Positions 32,339-44,802 of a stretch of DNA of 64,000 bases are shown one piece after another. This stretch comes from Culex pipiens pallens (Eukaryota > Arthropoda > Insecta > Diptera > Culicidae). The stretch is from positions 119,199,225 to 119,263,224 of the forward strand of contig NC_068937.1 of the NCBI RefSeq assembly GCF_016801865.2. The letters run 5' to 3'. The notes under the pieces were generated by a model. The model saw nothing but the letters and a program-made list of their open reading frames with translations. It ran no database searches and was not told the origin of the DNA. Within the stretch, counting starts at the first letter, position 1, and every line of letters begins with the position of its first letter. Made by a program: the position numbers and the translations under genes.

Positions 32339-34201
32339 TTACTTGTCCGCCTTATCACCTCCCCCACTCATGTACTTCCACTTTCCGTCCGCGTCCAGCG
32401 TCTTTCCCCGCCGCAGGGCTTCCTCGCGGCCAACGTCACGCAGCGCAGCTCGCCGTTCCTTCCGCGTGCCGCTGGTTTGCTGCACCATGTTCATGTACCG
32501 CCGCCGGAACGTGTCCACCATGGCCTGCGCCAGCTCGTACGAGTCCAAATCCTCGACCCGGTCGGAGACCTTCTCGTAGGTGAGCAGGCGGCGCGCGCTG
32601 TACACCGTCAGCGTTTGCTCCGAGTTGGCGACCAGCTTGAGGCACTTGTGACGTGGCAGCATCTCATCGGTAAAGTCCTTTCGCAGCACCGGAAACCAAC
32701 AGACTAGCCGACCTCCCAGCTTGAGGTAGCGCGCGCTAAAGTTCATCAGATCGCGGTACAGCTGATCGAACTGGTACGGCGAGGTGGACGGATAGTGGAC
32801 GACGCCCTCGTTCAGGCAGGTTGCCCGCCGTTGCGTCTTGAACTCGATGCACTCGGTGGCCTCGCGGATTCCGTAGGGTGCTGGAAAGAATATATCTAGC
32901 TGTGAGTCGCTTCAAACTAAAGGAGCTATTACACTACCGCAAACAAACAAACTCGCACTTTTTCGTGTTTGATAGTTTGCTAAACTCGCAAACAAGGCAA
33001 AATGTATGCAGGCTGATGTTTATACAAAAACTTCCAGACAAACTGTCAAAAAGTGCGAGTTTGTTGGTTTGTTTGCCGTAATGTAATAGCTCCTTAAGAA
33101 GCTGATCGATACACTTACGATCTGTAATGATGCTGTCAAACATCAGGTTGGTGTTCCAAATGCTACGTGAAAAGTCCGATATAAGCACGTCCACAAACCG
33201 ATCTTGGCAGCCGTACTGCTTCAAGTTGGCGTAGATGTTTTCGTCGGCTTCGCGCACCTTTTGGTTGACCCGCGTAGGTTTAGATTTCCCATGAACCGTC
33301 ATGTAATCGATGTCGCTCCCAAGCACGTACGCGCCAAATTTGGCCGCTGCCACCAGCAGCGATCCGGAACCCACGAACGGATCCAGCACCAGGTCACCCT
33401 GCCGAACCAATCCCTGGTTGGCCATCAGTAGCGATAGCTGCGGATCCATCGAGGTGTTCCCGATGAATTTACGCTTCTTGAGCGAAATCTCGTTGATCAT
33501 GTCACGCCGCCCATCGGCTACCCATCGGCCAAACAGCACGTCCAGCGGAGCCTCCGGAACGTTCATCGGATCCAACCCCCAAAACTCGATGTACCAAAAG
33601 TGAACGTCCGGTGTTTTCAGGTTTACCGGACCGGTCACCGGCAAATAGTGCAGCGTTTCAATTTTGGCCACCTTTTCCGCCTGCGAGAAGTGCTTATTGT
33701 ACGTCTCAACGGTGACCTTGAAGCTACGGTCCTCGCGGAACAACGGACCCAACGTGGCCATATTGGATTTAATGTAACCGTTCAGCTGTTCGTGGAACGC
33801 TCCAAGCAGATTGGTGTGCGACCACAGCTCGAAAATGCACCGCAGTGACATCGACCGGGAGGCCAACTTGCGGGCGTCCTCCTCACCCTGGAGTTCCACG
33901 ACCCAGAACGGATTCTCCGGACGGTGGTTTTTGGCAGTGTTCATCGGAATGTTCCATACTCGTAACAGTGAGGCGATTTCCTGAGGGGGAATATTGAACT
34001 TAGTGTTACAACCAATGCGCCATGGGTTTCCTATGTACATAAGACCATTTGACCATTAGCATAGCTCATCGCTAACCAGATTGTCACAGTCACATTTCGG
34101 TTAAAGTCACCTTAATTAAATAAACAACAACTTACGGCCTGCCGGAAGTCCACGTGCTCCTGGGCGAACCATAGAACATACTTTTTCCACGATGAGGCCA
34201 T
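32339..34201 (-). CDS. TRMT11: tRNA (guanine-10-N2)-methyltransferase catalytic subunit
   Basis: Three exons, 34201-34136, 33980-33119 and 32880-32339, joined in phase to give 489 residues. Exon 1 reads MASSWKKYVLWFAQEHVDFR, matching the family's AQEHLEFR start. The N-terminal THUMP-like part includes ELWSH and FGRWVADGRRD. The Rossmann methyltransferase has KRKFIGNTSMDPQLSLLMAN, the SAM motif DPFVGSGSLLVAAAKFGAYV (from residue 222), GSDID, and the catalytic DPPYGIRE (from 309), whose codons are split by intron 2. The C-terminal part includes LKLGGRLVCWFPV. With TRMT112 it methylates G10 of tRNAs in the cytosol. The gene converges on ADAM17 and diverges from the zinc-finger gene. A MITE occupies most of intron 2. 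Confidence 0.95.
32921..33094. mobile_element. 174-bp MITE with TAA duplication, in TRMT11 intron 2
   Basis: The termini AGGAGCTATTACACTACCGC and its near-exact inverted partner are flanked by TAA at 32918-32920 and 33095-33097. The arms are about 45 bp and include CAAACTCGCAC. A 3-bp TAA/TTA duplication is typical of Harbinger/Tourist-type MITEs. It carries no protein. Confidence 0.85.
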
Positions 34202-34776
34202 TCCGAGGCGGATTTGTAGGGTGATATCCTGAACATGAACTGATATGTGCACCGAATCGACTCGAGCACGTTGGTTTGTTTACCAACATAACATGTGCAG
34301 TGGCGTCTTTCTTTTTTTAAGGGGAGGGTCTTTGCTTGATATCTGTCCTGTTCAATTTTAAAGGCACACACACGCACGGTACCTTCAAGGAATCCAGAAA
34401 GAGCGCAGAACAAAAGAGTTAGGGTGTAAGCGATAGATCGCGGGGTTCAAAATGCTGGCTCCGATAAACACAAAAATTGACCTCGTTCATTTGACAACAA
34501 TTGGTGTCAAACCATCGGGGTTTGAGTGTACTTGAAAAAGGAAAAAAAAACTTTCACGAACTGGGTTTCTGGCATCACGGGCATAACTACAGCTTTGTGT
34601 ACAGCGGTACCGACTGCCGGAGCATAGTGACAGTTGGCTTGTTTATGTAAACAAGTTCCACTTGAAATTCGGGAACTTCTTGAAGCACTTCAAAAAGTTA
34701 GAAGAATCACTCGCGAGTTAAAAGTGAACCGAAATCACGTTATTCCGACTTTTCCGCCCAGTAAACCAGCAGCGCC
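34202..34776. promoter_or_regulatory. Divergent intergenic region, TRMT11/zinc-finger gene
   Basis: 575 bp separate the two divergent start codons. It should hold both promoters and leaders. No TATA box or known operator is clear. A (CA)n-like stretch (34360-34380) and a GTTTATGTAAACAAGTTCC stretch near 34640 are the only noticeable strings. An open frame at 34132-34413 is the antisense of exon 1 and leader. Confidence 0.4.
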
Positions 34777-37700
34777 ATGACTTCCTTTACCGAGATCAAC
34801 TTTGCAGCGGTATGCCGTGCGTGCATGGCCAACACGGATACGCTCCTCTCGGTAGCTTCTCCGCTGGACGCAGACGAAAGCAGTCCGATAACGGACGTAA
34901 TCGAGGAGTTAACGGCGATCCAGGTCCGGACGGGAGACGGTCTGCCGGAGAGCGTTTGCGAGCGGTGCGTGCAGGAGTTGCGACGCTTCGTGGAGTTTAT
35001 CCGACAAGTTCGGCTCACGGATCGATCGCTGAGACAGTTGTTCAAGGCGAGTCGTACCGGGAGCGAAAGCAAGAAGCAGCCGCTGCTGGAGATTCAAAAG
35101 GTGGAGGTGGACGAGGACAACGGCGTGGAGGAGTATCTGGAGTATGAGGAAGTCATCTGGAAGGATGACGAGGAAGATCACCACGAGGAGCTGATTTTTG
35201 AGCTGAAGATGGAGTCGGGATCGGACGTGGAGTTTCAGGGATTCGAAGAATCGCTGGAAGAGACCAAGAGCGTTGAGAGGGTAAGCAATATGCGACCGGT
35301 CACGGGAAGGGGAAAACCACTGAGTGGCAAACGGAAGAAGAAGTCAACGAAACCGAACGGATCTGCGGAGGCAGGAGGTGCTGAAGAGATGGACGATACC
35401 GAGCGAGAAATGTTCCAAGTGCTGGAGCGCCAAGAGGGACAGTTAATGTGCTGCGGTTGCTACCAGGTATTTGATACTGAGGAAGAGATGGCGGAGCATT
35501 CGGCGGGACATGCCAGCAAAGCCACCATCAATGTGCAGAAAAAGTTCGTTTGTCCGACCTGTGCCCGGCGGTATACTTCATCCGTGGCCTTGGAAGCGCA
35601 CCGAAAGCACAAGAAAGCTACCAAAATCTACGAATGTATTCGATGTCGCGCAAGAATTGTTGACCCGAAGCGTCGCTACCAGCATGCTCACAACCATCCC
35701 GAGCGTGAAGTTATCCAGTCGGAGTATCTGGAACCGATACGGGTCATGCCCCGGTATGGGCCCGAAACTCGAATCTGCTGTGCCACCGGATGTCGGAAGG
35801 TGTTCGAAAACGAAACCGACATGATTGCGCATGCCCACGAAGATCATAGCACAAACAAGATCGAGTACGACCTGCCAGCGCACCGGGACAAACCTCACGA
35901 GTGCTCGGTTTGCTTTAAACGGTTCCTCACGTATCAATCGCTGCTTTTTCATCAGAAGCGACGGTACAGGCGCGTTGGCTCGCTCCGCCAGTGCTCACTT
36001 TGCGGAAAGCATCTAACAAGCGCCCAACAATTGGCCTCCCACGAACGCATGCACCAGAACCTCCGACCCTTTGAGTGTCAACTCTGCTCGAAGGGATTCG
36101 CCTCGGCGGCCTATCTCAAAGCTCACATGCTGAGTCATTCCACTGCAAAACCGTTTGTTTGCGCCACCTGTGGAACCGGCTTCCAGCGCAAGGGGTCGCT
36201 GCAAAAACACGAAGTCATCCACATGGACCAGCTTCCGTTCCAATGTCAACACTGTCCGAAGGCGTTCCGTCTGAAGGCCCGGCTCGACCTTCACATGCGC
36301 ACGCACACCGGAGAGCGACCGTACTCTTGCAGGTTGAACAATATTTGTTACGATTGTGAACTGATCTATCCTAACCGGAGTACTTTTTACTTTTCACAGA
36401 TATTGCGAAAAGACATTTGCGGACCATACCAACAGGCATCGGCACGAGATGGGGCACACGGGTGAGTAAAGTTAAGATAAAGGTTTGAATTGGTTTAGGG
36501 AGCTCAAAACTGGCAAAAAACCAAAACGAACCGATTTTACGGGTTAATCCCATTTAAACTTCAAAGTCAAAGCGCCAGGTCCTGTCGCAACCAATTAAAC
36601 TCATATTTGGGATTCAGGCTCAGTACACCTAATTGAATCATGATCTGAAATGTCCGTAGACCCTTTGTCACGCTTTTCGTATACTTATAACACGCAATGT
36701 CACACCTGCTCAGACTCCCCCTCCCCCCTATAACGTGACATACTTTATGGATGACGCCTTTCCAAGAAAACATTTTTGTGTTGTTTGAAAGATACTTACC
36801 AGCTTTATTAAATGGTTTACTTTTACATGTACATTTATATCGTTTTTTTTATATCGAATTATTTCTTCAGATCACCTAGAAAATCATACTTAGAAGCCTA
36901 AACTCAGCTTCAATTCAAAATTTTTAAAAAAATATCTTCATTCATTAGTATTTAGATTAGTCTATTCCAGCATCCATTTTTCACAAGATACAACCTGAAA
37001 AAAAAGTTATTATCGTATACCCGTGTCAGGTAAAAAAATACCGCTCATTTTGCTCAATGAGCAAAACACGAGCGCGAGCGCGAGCGATGAGCATTTTCGC
37101 TCATAAAATATATGAGCATTCATGAGCACGAGCAAACGTGAGCCAGCTCGCTCCTCCTCACGAATGAGCGAACAATGCTCGCTAATGAGCGCATGTGCGC
37201 TCAATTTCGCAAAACTGGCTGTCTACCCGTAGTTGGATTTGTAAAAAAAAAACTGATGCAAACTGGCCCCTGTTGACAAAGGGAAAAAAACCATCTGAAC
37301 AGTGTTGCTAATGAGTGACAAAAAAGCTATTTTTTGATTATCTCTGCACCAAAAACATCCGAAAGTATAGCGACCGTCACTATAGCTTGTGAGATCTCTT
37401 TTTGTGTTTCGTGGTGCCCAGCGATGGCATTCTCTCTCTATCACTCTCCTCCCCTTTTCTTCGACTACGCGCTCTCACCGCTGAGTCTCTCAAACTCTCC
37501 GAAAACTGCAATGTAAGCACGCGGGACGGCGATTAGGAGCCAACCACGCATGACGTCCCGTTAACACTGGAACGCCCAACGCATGTCCAACTTACACGGA
37601 CGCCCAAGCCTCCCAAAAAAGTTGGAACGGTAACTTCAACTCGTTGGTTCTCGGTTATAACATACCCAATCAAGACGATTCTTTTTCCAGTGATTTGTTA

Positions 37701-40700
37701 GGATGTCTAGATGATCCTAGAACTTTGCAGAACTTAATTTGATCAAATCTGTAATTTTTGCGACCAAAAACATCGTTCCAACTTTTTCAAAAAGACTGCC
37801 TCCGCGGAATTTTCGGCGAATTTTTTTTTGCACGCGAAAAAAAAAGTTGGAACGATGTTTTTGATCGCAAAAATTACAGATTTGATCAAATTGAGTTCTG
37901 CAAAATTCTAGGATCATCTAGACATCCTAACAAATCACTGGAAAAAAGAATCGTCTTGATTGGGTGAGTTATGCCCGAGAACCAGCGAGTTGAAGTTACC
38001 GTTCCAACTTTTTTTGAGCCTTGGGCGTTGGAATGTTAAACTGCGTTTGCGAAATTGGTTTTGTGGCGGCTTTTGTGGTTAAACGCTGTTGCGGTACACT
38101 GAGGAAAAAGAATGTAAGATTTTCATAAGACTACATCTTATGTGCTGCCTGATTTGAGTATCCACTAGGCTCTCGCGATTTTCATAGACAATCTTATGAC
38201 CGTCACTATAAATTCATATGGTTATAACTAAACTTTACTTATGTATTTGGTCCACTGTTGATAGACAATGGACTTCATAAGAAATTCTTATGGAATTCAT
38301 CTGTAATTTTTCAATGGTTTTCGCGTATGATGCTAGTGTGATTTTTTTTGACATTTCAAGATGGCGAAAGGACGGATCGAGCAGACAATTTTAAACGCTC
38401 GCTACTCCAAATCGCCCCGTAGTTCGTTCCGGTAACTAGTGGAACTATACCCTTTCTCAGCCTATTTCTATTATCGGCCTATCAGCACTTTGATCATGAA
38501 TTACAGCTTTCATAAAGTGTTTTTGACTGTTCCAAAGTAATAAATAGCTCAAATAAAAGTGAGCAAGCAAGTCTCCATTGTTGATACATCTGAAATGTTG
38601 ATTAAATAGCGGGAAACGGCAAAAGTGATTAGAATTGGTCGAACGGCTTAGAGTGATTAAAATGGGTATATTTCCCCTACTTCACAAATCTGCCGCCGCC
38701 GCTATGAGTTTTACCGCGACCTCCACTGCCGTTCTACGCATAATTGTCCCATGTCAGTTTTTGACGATTTTGACTTTATGCCATTTTTAAGTTTAGTCTG
38801 ATGTGTACTTTTAGAAAAACACATAAAATCTGGTACTTTGTTCGGAAACTCATCAAAAACAACACCAAGTCTGTTTGTCCCATCGTTGAACTTCTACGCA
38901 TAATTGTCCCACCAAGTATTTTCTTACACGGAATAACTAGTTTTACTAAGCATTATGCCTTGTTTACCTGTTGTATAGCAAGAGGATCACAAATAAGGGT
39001 GATAAACTGCTAACTGGGGCGATTAGGGACACATAGGGCGAATAGGAACCCACGGGACAATTATGCGTAGAATCACAGAAATCGGTCGAAAAATTTCAAT
39101 CGCATTTTTCTCAGTTGCACTTTTTTGAACATGGGACAATTATGCGTAGAACGGCAGTCCAAGACACAGGTAAGTTCTGTGGCGGGTGTTTCGTGGGTTT
39201 TGGTTCGAAGTTGAATATTTAGTTTTGGTATTTTAGGTAATATCAATGGCCGTTGGTTCCGCCGGTGGTCCTCCCCAGCATCCTCCAGAAGAATCCGGAG
39301 AATAGCATCGGTGAAAACAGTTCCGAGCAGCGGTCGAAGGTTTAAGTTTGATTGACGCGGTCATGCTGAAGGTGGTGGCCATCCGGCAGAACATGCCGAA
39401 TCACCAGCAAAAGACGATTAAACCGGAGGCAGCGTAAACCAACAGGACGACGAGTAGCGAAAGGAAATAAAGTTTTGGTTATATTACGATAGTTTAAAAA
39501 TATATACGTTTAAAATTTAAATAAATTTTTGTTTTCATTGAATTAAAAATAAGAAAAAATGGGTATAAAAAACAATGTTTATTAATATAATCTCCATGAG
39601 CATTGCCATATATTCTGTACACAATTCATCTATGAATGTCATAAGATAACTCAATGGAAATCTTAATTGACGGCTTTGTCAAATTTCCCCTCCCAGCCAT
39701 AAGAAAATCTTATGACATCCGAATAAAATCCTGATGTCGAAAGGTCATAAGACGTTCTTATGGATTTTGCCAGTACTTTTTTCTGAGGATTAGGATGATC
39801 GTGGAAGCGGGAATGAGAGAGAAAAGTAAAATGTCAATCGCGAGTGTGTAAACACATAAACGCGTTCGGCTATGTTCGGCGCAGGGAATATCAATCGAGA
39901 AATTAAAAAGAGAGATGTGAGCCGGTAACACAGAGTTAAACTTTCGCCACTGTCATGGTAAACTTCACAGAAGCTTGACAGAAAGTTTAACTCCATGTTG
40001 CACTTTGCAGTTCTCATATGTTTTCTGTTCTATTTTGTTCTCAGTTACCAATTTTTACAATTTAAACAACTTATTTTGAAAAACTTAAAAAAAAACTAGC
40101 TCTCCTTATTGATTTGTTTATTATTTTCTTGCTTGCAGCTTTTTAGCAGCTGAGCAATTCTCTACCAAAACCGGAAATGGATTTTATTTGTATTTTTTGA
40201 TTTGGCTCAAACTTTGTGGGGGCCTTCCCTATGACCAAATAAGCTATTTTGTGTCATTGGTTCACCCATACAAGTCTCCATACAATTTTGGCAGCTGTCC
40301 ATACAAAAATGGTACGTAAATATTCAAACAGCTGTAACTTTTGAATTAATTTTCTGATCAATTTGGTGTCTTCGGCAAAGTTGTAGGTATTGTTGAGGAC
40401 TATTGAGAAGAAAATAGGTACACGGTAAAAAAATTTGCCGATTTTTTAATTAACATTTTTTTCACAAAAACTCAATTTTCCAAAATACGTATATTTTGAT
40501 TTTCGAGATTTTTTGATATGTTTTAGGGGACAAAAACCCGAAACTTTTGAGCCATAGAGAAACATGGTCGATTTTCAATGTTAAAACATGAAACATTCGT
40601 AAAATTTTCCGATCTTTTCGAAAAAAATATTTTGAATTTTTTAAACCAAGACTAACATTTTAAAAGGGCCAAACATTGAATATTACGCCCATTTAAAATG

Positions 40701-41959
40701 TTAGTCTTGATTTAATTTTTTTTAATTTTCGTTCGAAAAGATCGGAAAATTTCACGAATGTTTCATGTTTTAACATTGAAAATCGGACCATTAGTTGCTG
40801 AGATATCGACATTAGAAAATGGTGGGCTGTTTGGGTGAGACTTAGAAAACTTCAATTTTCGTGTTTCTTTTTGTTTAAGCCGCTGTATCTCATCAACCAG
40901 AGGTCCAATCTTCAATGACTCTCAGACTATTTTATAGCAAATTTTCTGAAATTTAAAAAAAATATTTTTAGAAATGGTTAAAAATCGAAAAACTGCAAAT
41001 ATTTCGCTAAAATCAATTTTTCGTTGGCTATATCTTAAAAACAGAGCCTTTTATCAAAAAATCTGTAAAGTACTTTTCGATTGGAAATTCAATTTTACAT
41101 AAAAAAATTACGTCAAATTTGTTTTTGCATGCAATTCCGATTTTTTCCAAAAATCACTATTTTTTTCGAAATTTTTTGGCAGATTTTTTGACCATATTTC
41201 TTTATGGCTCAAAAGTTGCGGATTTTTGTCCCCTAAAACATGTCAAAAAATCTCGAAAATCAAAAATTAAGTATTTTGGGAAATTGAGTTTTTGTGAAAA
41301 AAATGTTAATTAAAAAATCGGCAATTTTTTTTCCGTGTACCTATTTTTTCTCAATAGTCCTCAACAATACCAAGTTGTAGTTGTAGGCCGAAGACACCAA
41401 ATTGATCAGAAAATTCATTCAAAAGTTACAGATATTCGAATATTTACGTACCATTTTTGTATGGACAGCTGCCAAAATTGTATGGAGACTTGTATGGTGA
41501 ACCAATGACACAAAATAGCTTCTTTGGTCATAGGGAAGGCCCCCACAAAGTTTGAGCCAAATCAAAAAATACAAAAAATAAAAATGGTTGAAATCAGCCG
41601 ATTTTGTAGAGAGTTGCTCAGCTGTATTTTATCGTCTTCAACGCATAAGATGCGCGATGGAAATATATGCCGTTCACCTTTTAAGATTCCGCTAAATAGT
41701 TTTTTTTAATTTTTTACACACACAGGAATCAAACCGTACAAGTGCACGTATTGCGACAAAACTTTCATCACTCGTCGACTGCAGAACGACCACGAATCCG
41801 CTGTTCACGGTAAGAATAAGAGAAAAAATGTAGTGTTTCAGTTGACTAAAATTTACTTTTCTTCCAGCCGCTGTCATCATCTTCACCTGTAACGTCTGCA
41901 TGGCCACATTCAACAACAAGAAACTATTCCGAGAACATCGTCAGTTGCATTTCGAGTAA
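34777..41959 (+). CDS. ZAD-domain C2H2 zinc-finger protein
   Basis: Four exons: 34777-36332, 36400-36461, 41726-41809 and 41868-41959; phases agree and give 597 residues. The N-terminal ZAD (zinc-finger-associated domain) has its four cysteines at C13, C16, C61 and C64. An acidic linker (about 100-160) and a basic patch (GKRKKKS) follow. Then come about 12 C2H2 fingers; five or six near the C terminus are regular, with TGERPY- and TGIKPY-type linkers. The finger near CSVCFKRFLTYQSLLFHQ lacks a clear second histidine. ZAD domains dimerise, and such proteins are usually DNA-binding nuclear regulators or insulator-type factors; the target here is unknown. Intron 3 is 5.26 kb and nearly all repeats; introns 1, 2 and 4 total under 200 bp outside it. 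The last two fingers depend on splicing across that intron. Confidence 0.9.
37040..37205. repeat. Cryptic simple repeat rich in ATGAGC/GAGC
   Basis: The string GAGC or GCTC occurs about twenty times in some 165 bp, with ATGAGC and GAGCGC variants on both strands. A related GAGC-rich stretch ends the hAT-like element near 46760-46820, so it may be a degraded hAT terminus. It lies in zinc-finger intron 3. Confidence 0.6.
37561..38039. mobile_element. TTAA-flanked palindromic MITE
   Basis: TTAA at 37561-37564 and 38036-38039 flanks termini CACTGGAACGCCCAA and, in reverse complement, CATTCCAACGCCCAAGG. Interior arms match almost throughout (GTTGGAACGG, GATTTGTTAGGATGTCTAGA, ATCTGTAATTTTTGCGA) and meet near 37810. 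The left terminus carries an extra 28-bp internal duplication. TTAA duplication points to a piggyBac-type helper (inference). It lies in zinc-finger intron 3. Confidence 0.85.
38726..39157. mobile_element. 432-bp MITE, 4-bp target duplication TCCA
   Basis: Third copy of the family at 23032. It starts CTGCCGTTCTACGCATAATT and ends with its reverse complement, flanked by TCCA at 38722-38725 and 39158-39161. The four-fold motif TCTACGCATAATTGTCCCA (one copy has GTTGAACTTCTACGC upstream) is preserved. It lies in zinc-finger intron 3. Confidence 0.92.
40147..41624. repeat. Long foldback element in zinc-finger intron 3
   Basis: The left end CAGCTGAGCAATTCTCTAC (40147) is matched in reverse complement at the right end (to 41624). 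The centre, GACTAACATTTTAAAAGGGC then CAAACATTGAATATTACGCC, is the same as in the element at 8651-10587, and ends and arm landmarks (TTTGTATTTTTTGAT, GGTGTCTTCGGCAAAGTTG, GATATGTTTTAGGGGACA) correspond too. The left arm has lost about 430 bp near 40560, so the right arm is longer. It is transcribed with the zinc-finger pre-mRNA and could form a hairpin of several hundred bp. Confidence 0.9.
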
Positions 41960-42858
41960 CAGTTTCCAAGGTTTAAATTGATTATGTTATTAGAGAATAG
42001 AGGATCCGCAAACAAGTTGATGTATCACAGTACAAATTGAGTTTTTAAAAATATCATTCGGAAATCGAATAACGAGAAAGCCTTTCTCTCACCAGCAGGA
42101 TATTATTTATCGACGTCCTTCCCGTCCCCCTGCGCAGACGACGACATGACACAGACAAACGTAATCCCCCCCAACGCATTCCCCTTCTTGTCACCGTCAA
42201 CGTCCTTGTTTGTCGTGTCCTTTCGATCACCCCCCCTCCCTCTCCGTCTCTTGCAACGCAGGGCGGAGATTGATGATGCGTGTCCTGAGCAGGACGTCGG
42301 TTGCTGCTGCTGCTGGTACTGGCGGGGCTGATCGGATGATTGACAGGGCCAGTCCGGAACACGAAAACGTTGAGACGATTAATCGTCCGCTTCCGTCTTG
42401 GTCGTCCGCCTTGCTAGAATGAAAAACCTTCCTTTGCTCACACAAAAAATAGAAACATGCAAGTAAAGTATTATTCCGGGCGTTTTGTAAACATCGTGTT
42501 CCCCGGTGCTCGTTTTCCGCTTGTTTGTCCAAAAGTTCATAAATTTTACTTGCGCGCCACCAAGCGAGCGGATGATGACGGCGACGCACCACCGGCAAAG
42601 GATTTGGGGCAGGGTGGTCACACCACAGTATGTGCTAAAACGGCCTAGGTCACCTTAATGACGGTTCTAATTTTTAATCCATCCCCTAAGTATAATACAG
42701 TCTATAAAAACCAAAAAAAAAACAATTTTTACAATCAGGTAGTTGCAAAATTTTGTCCGTAGGTTTGATAATCTTGGAACAAGAAGACAACAACTTTCTT
42801 GGTTGCTATGCACCCTTAAAGGCATCGTCGTCCTTAATAAAACAATTTTAAATAAATA
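41960..42858. other. 3' flank of the zinc-finger gene
   Basis: AATAAA-like signals are not clear within 100 bp of the stop. At 42060-42640 the DNA is GC-rich (CCCCTCCC, GCTGCTGCTG, GATGATGACGGCGACG) and open in several frames, but the peptides are low complexity with no domain. It could be an untranslated exon or a CpG-type promoter of another gene. I see no supported CDS. Confidence 0.35.
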
Positions 42859-43391
42859 CTGTCCAGACTAGATTATCTGAAGGCCTCGGATAAAATTCGC
42901 TCGGATAATCGAATCACAAAAAATATTCCTTTTCGTTGTCTTATTTTTGATTTTCGAGCTGTGAATACGATAGTGATACCTTTCATTAAGGCTCTGGAAG
43001 GCATCATTCCAAATCGGCCATTTGGCGGCCATGTTTGTTTTAGAAAAACATTCAAATCTTGATTCAGAATGTTTCAATCAAAAATGGTTTTCTTTGTATT
43101 GTTTGTAGAAGCATTTTACATATCGTGATTATTTTTTCATTGCAATTTACTATTTCTGTACCCTGTATTCAGAACCATCATTGACAGTCATTGTTCCAAA
43201 AGTGAAAGACACCTTCTACGACCTTATGATTGTTTTGCTAGTAGAAGTCATGATTGGAAATATATTTTTTTTTTTTTCATAAAATTATTTTTATTAGGTC
43301 CTTTTCGGTACTGGGACCTGGTTAGGACCGAGTCGGCTTTTGTAATTACATTTGACTTAATAATTACAGAGGAATTGGAAATATATATATA

Positions 43392-44636
43392 CAGCAATTC
43401 CCCACGAAAACAGCATGGAAAAAAACAAAAGTGCTCGGATCGGACTCAAAATTTTTGTGGGAGTTCCCTGGCCGAAATAATTAGACCCGTATTTTTTTGT
43501 TTGGCCATTAGGGTGACCTACGCCGTGTTAGGGTGGTCTGAAAAATTGCCATTTTCGTCGATTTTCGCAAAAACCACTTTTTTCGAAAAATCATAACTCC
43601 TCGCCATTTTAACCGATTTCAATTGTCTTATACGTAAATGAAAGGTGATAAGTTGGCCTTTCAAAGAAAAATAATAAGAAGTTTCAAAAATCTAGCCTAA
43701 CATATGAAAAGGGCGTATGCAACTTTAAAATGCCGTTTTGACGGTGTCTGGACCAAAGAGCCTATGTCTGGAAATAATTTTATCGGATTCCCCGGACATT
43801 TTTACATAACATGCTAAAAAATGGGAGGAGTTCATTAACAGGATTCCGAGATATGATTTTTTGAAAATAAAATCCATGTTTTCTGACGCGCCGCGCGCAA
43901 AAACCGGAGAATGACGAAATTGGCAAAAAATCAACTTTTTTCACTAAAACTGCGATAACTTAAAAATTTCAGCGATGACCTATACATGTCTGGGTACCAA
44001 AAGTTGCGTCTTTTAATTACGAAAATTTTGGTACCCAGACATCTATAGGTCATCGCTGAAATTTTTAAGTTATCGCAGTTTTAGTGAAAAAAGTTGATTT
44101 TTTGCCAATTTCGTCATTCTCCGGTTTTTGCGCGCGGCGCGTCAGAAAACATGGATTTTATTTTCAAAAAATCATATCTCGGAATCCTGTTAATGAACTC
44201 CTCCCATTTTTTAGTATGTTATGTAAAAGTGTCCGGAGAATCCGATAACAATATTTCCAGACATAGGCTCTTTGGTCCAGACACTGTCAAAACGACATTT
44301 TAAAGTTTCATACGCCCTTTTCATATGTTAGGCTAGATTTTTGAAACTTCTTATTATTTTTCTTTGTTAGGCCAACTTATAACCTTTCATTTGCGTATAA
44401 GACAATTGAAATCGGTTAAAATGGCGAGGAGTTATGATTTTTCGAAAAAGGTGGTTTTTGCGAAAATCGACGAAAATGGCCATTTTTCAGACCACCCTAA
44501 CACGGCGTAGGTCACCCTAATGGCCAAACAAAAAAATATGGGTCTAATTATTTCGGCCAGGGAACCCCCAGAAAAATTTTGAGCCCGATCCGAGCACTTT
44601 TGTTTTTTTCCATGCTGTTTTCGTGGGGAATTGCTG
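43392..44636. repeat. TA-flanked foldback element, 1.25 kb
   Basis: The ends CAGCAATTCCCCACGAAAAC and its reverse complement sit next to TA. Arms of about 0.6 kb match closely throughout (landmarks CATTAGGGTGACCTACGCCG, AACCGATTTCAATTGTCTTA, GGAATCCTGTTAATGAACTC) and meet around 44014 with a spacer of about 20 bases. The mirrored open frames on each arm (43375-43596 and 44432-44689, among others) come from the palindrome. A CAG start and TA duplication suit a Tc1/mariner-type helper; no protein is present. Confidence 0.88.
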
Positions 44637-44802
44637 TATATAACGTCATGATTCGAATTCCCGGACGCTTCGAAACCCGGACACTTCATCTTGTTTTATC
44701 AATTATTTGGATATAAGTTCGCATTATGAATGTCAAAACTGTGTTATTTGATGAATTCCAACATCAACTTTCATTTTAAGTTTGTTTGAACGCTGTAGTT
44801 AA

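Noticed and set aside
42054..42648. Several open frames in GC-rich DNA after the zinc-finger gene
   Set aside because: Peptides are repetitive (Pro, Ser, Arg) and conflict with each other; could be an untranslated exon but no CDS is supported.
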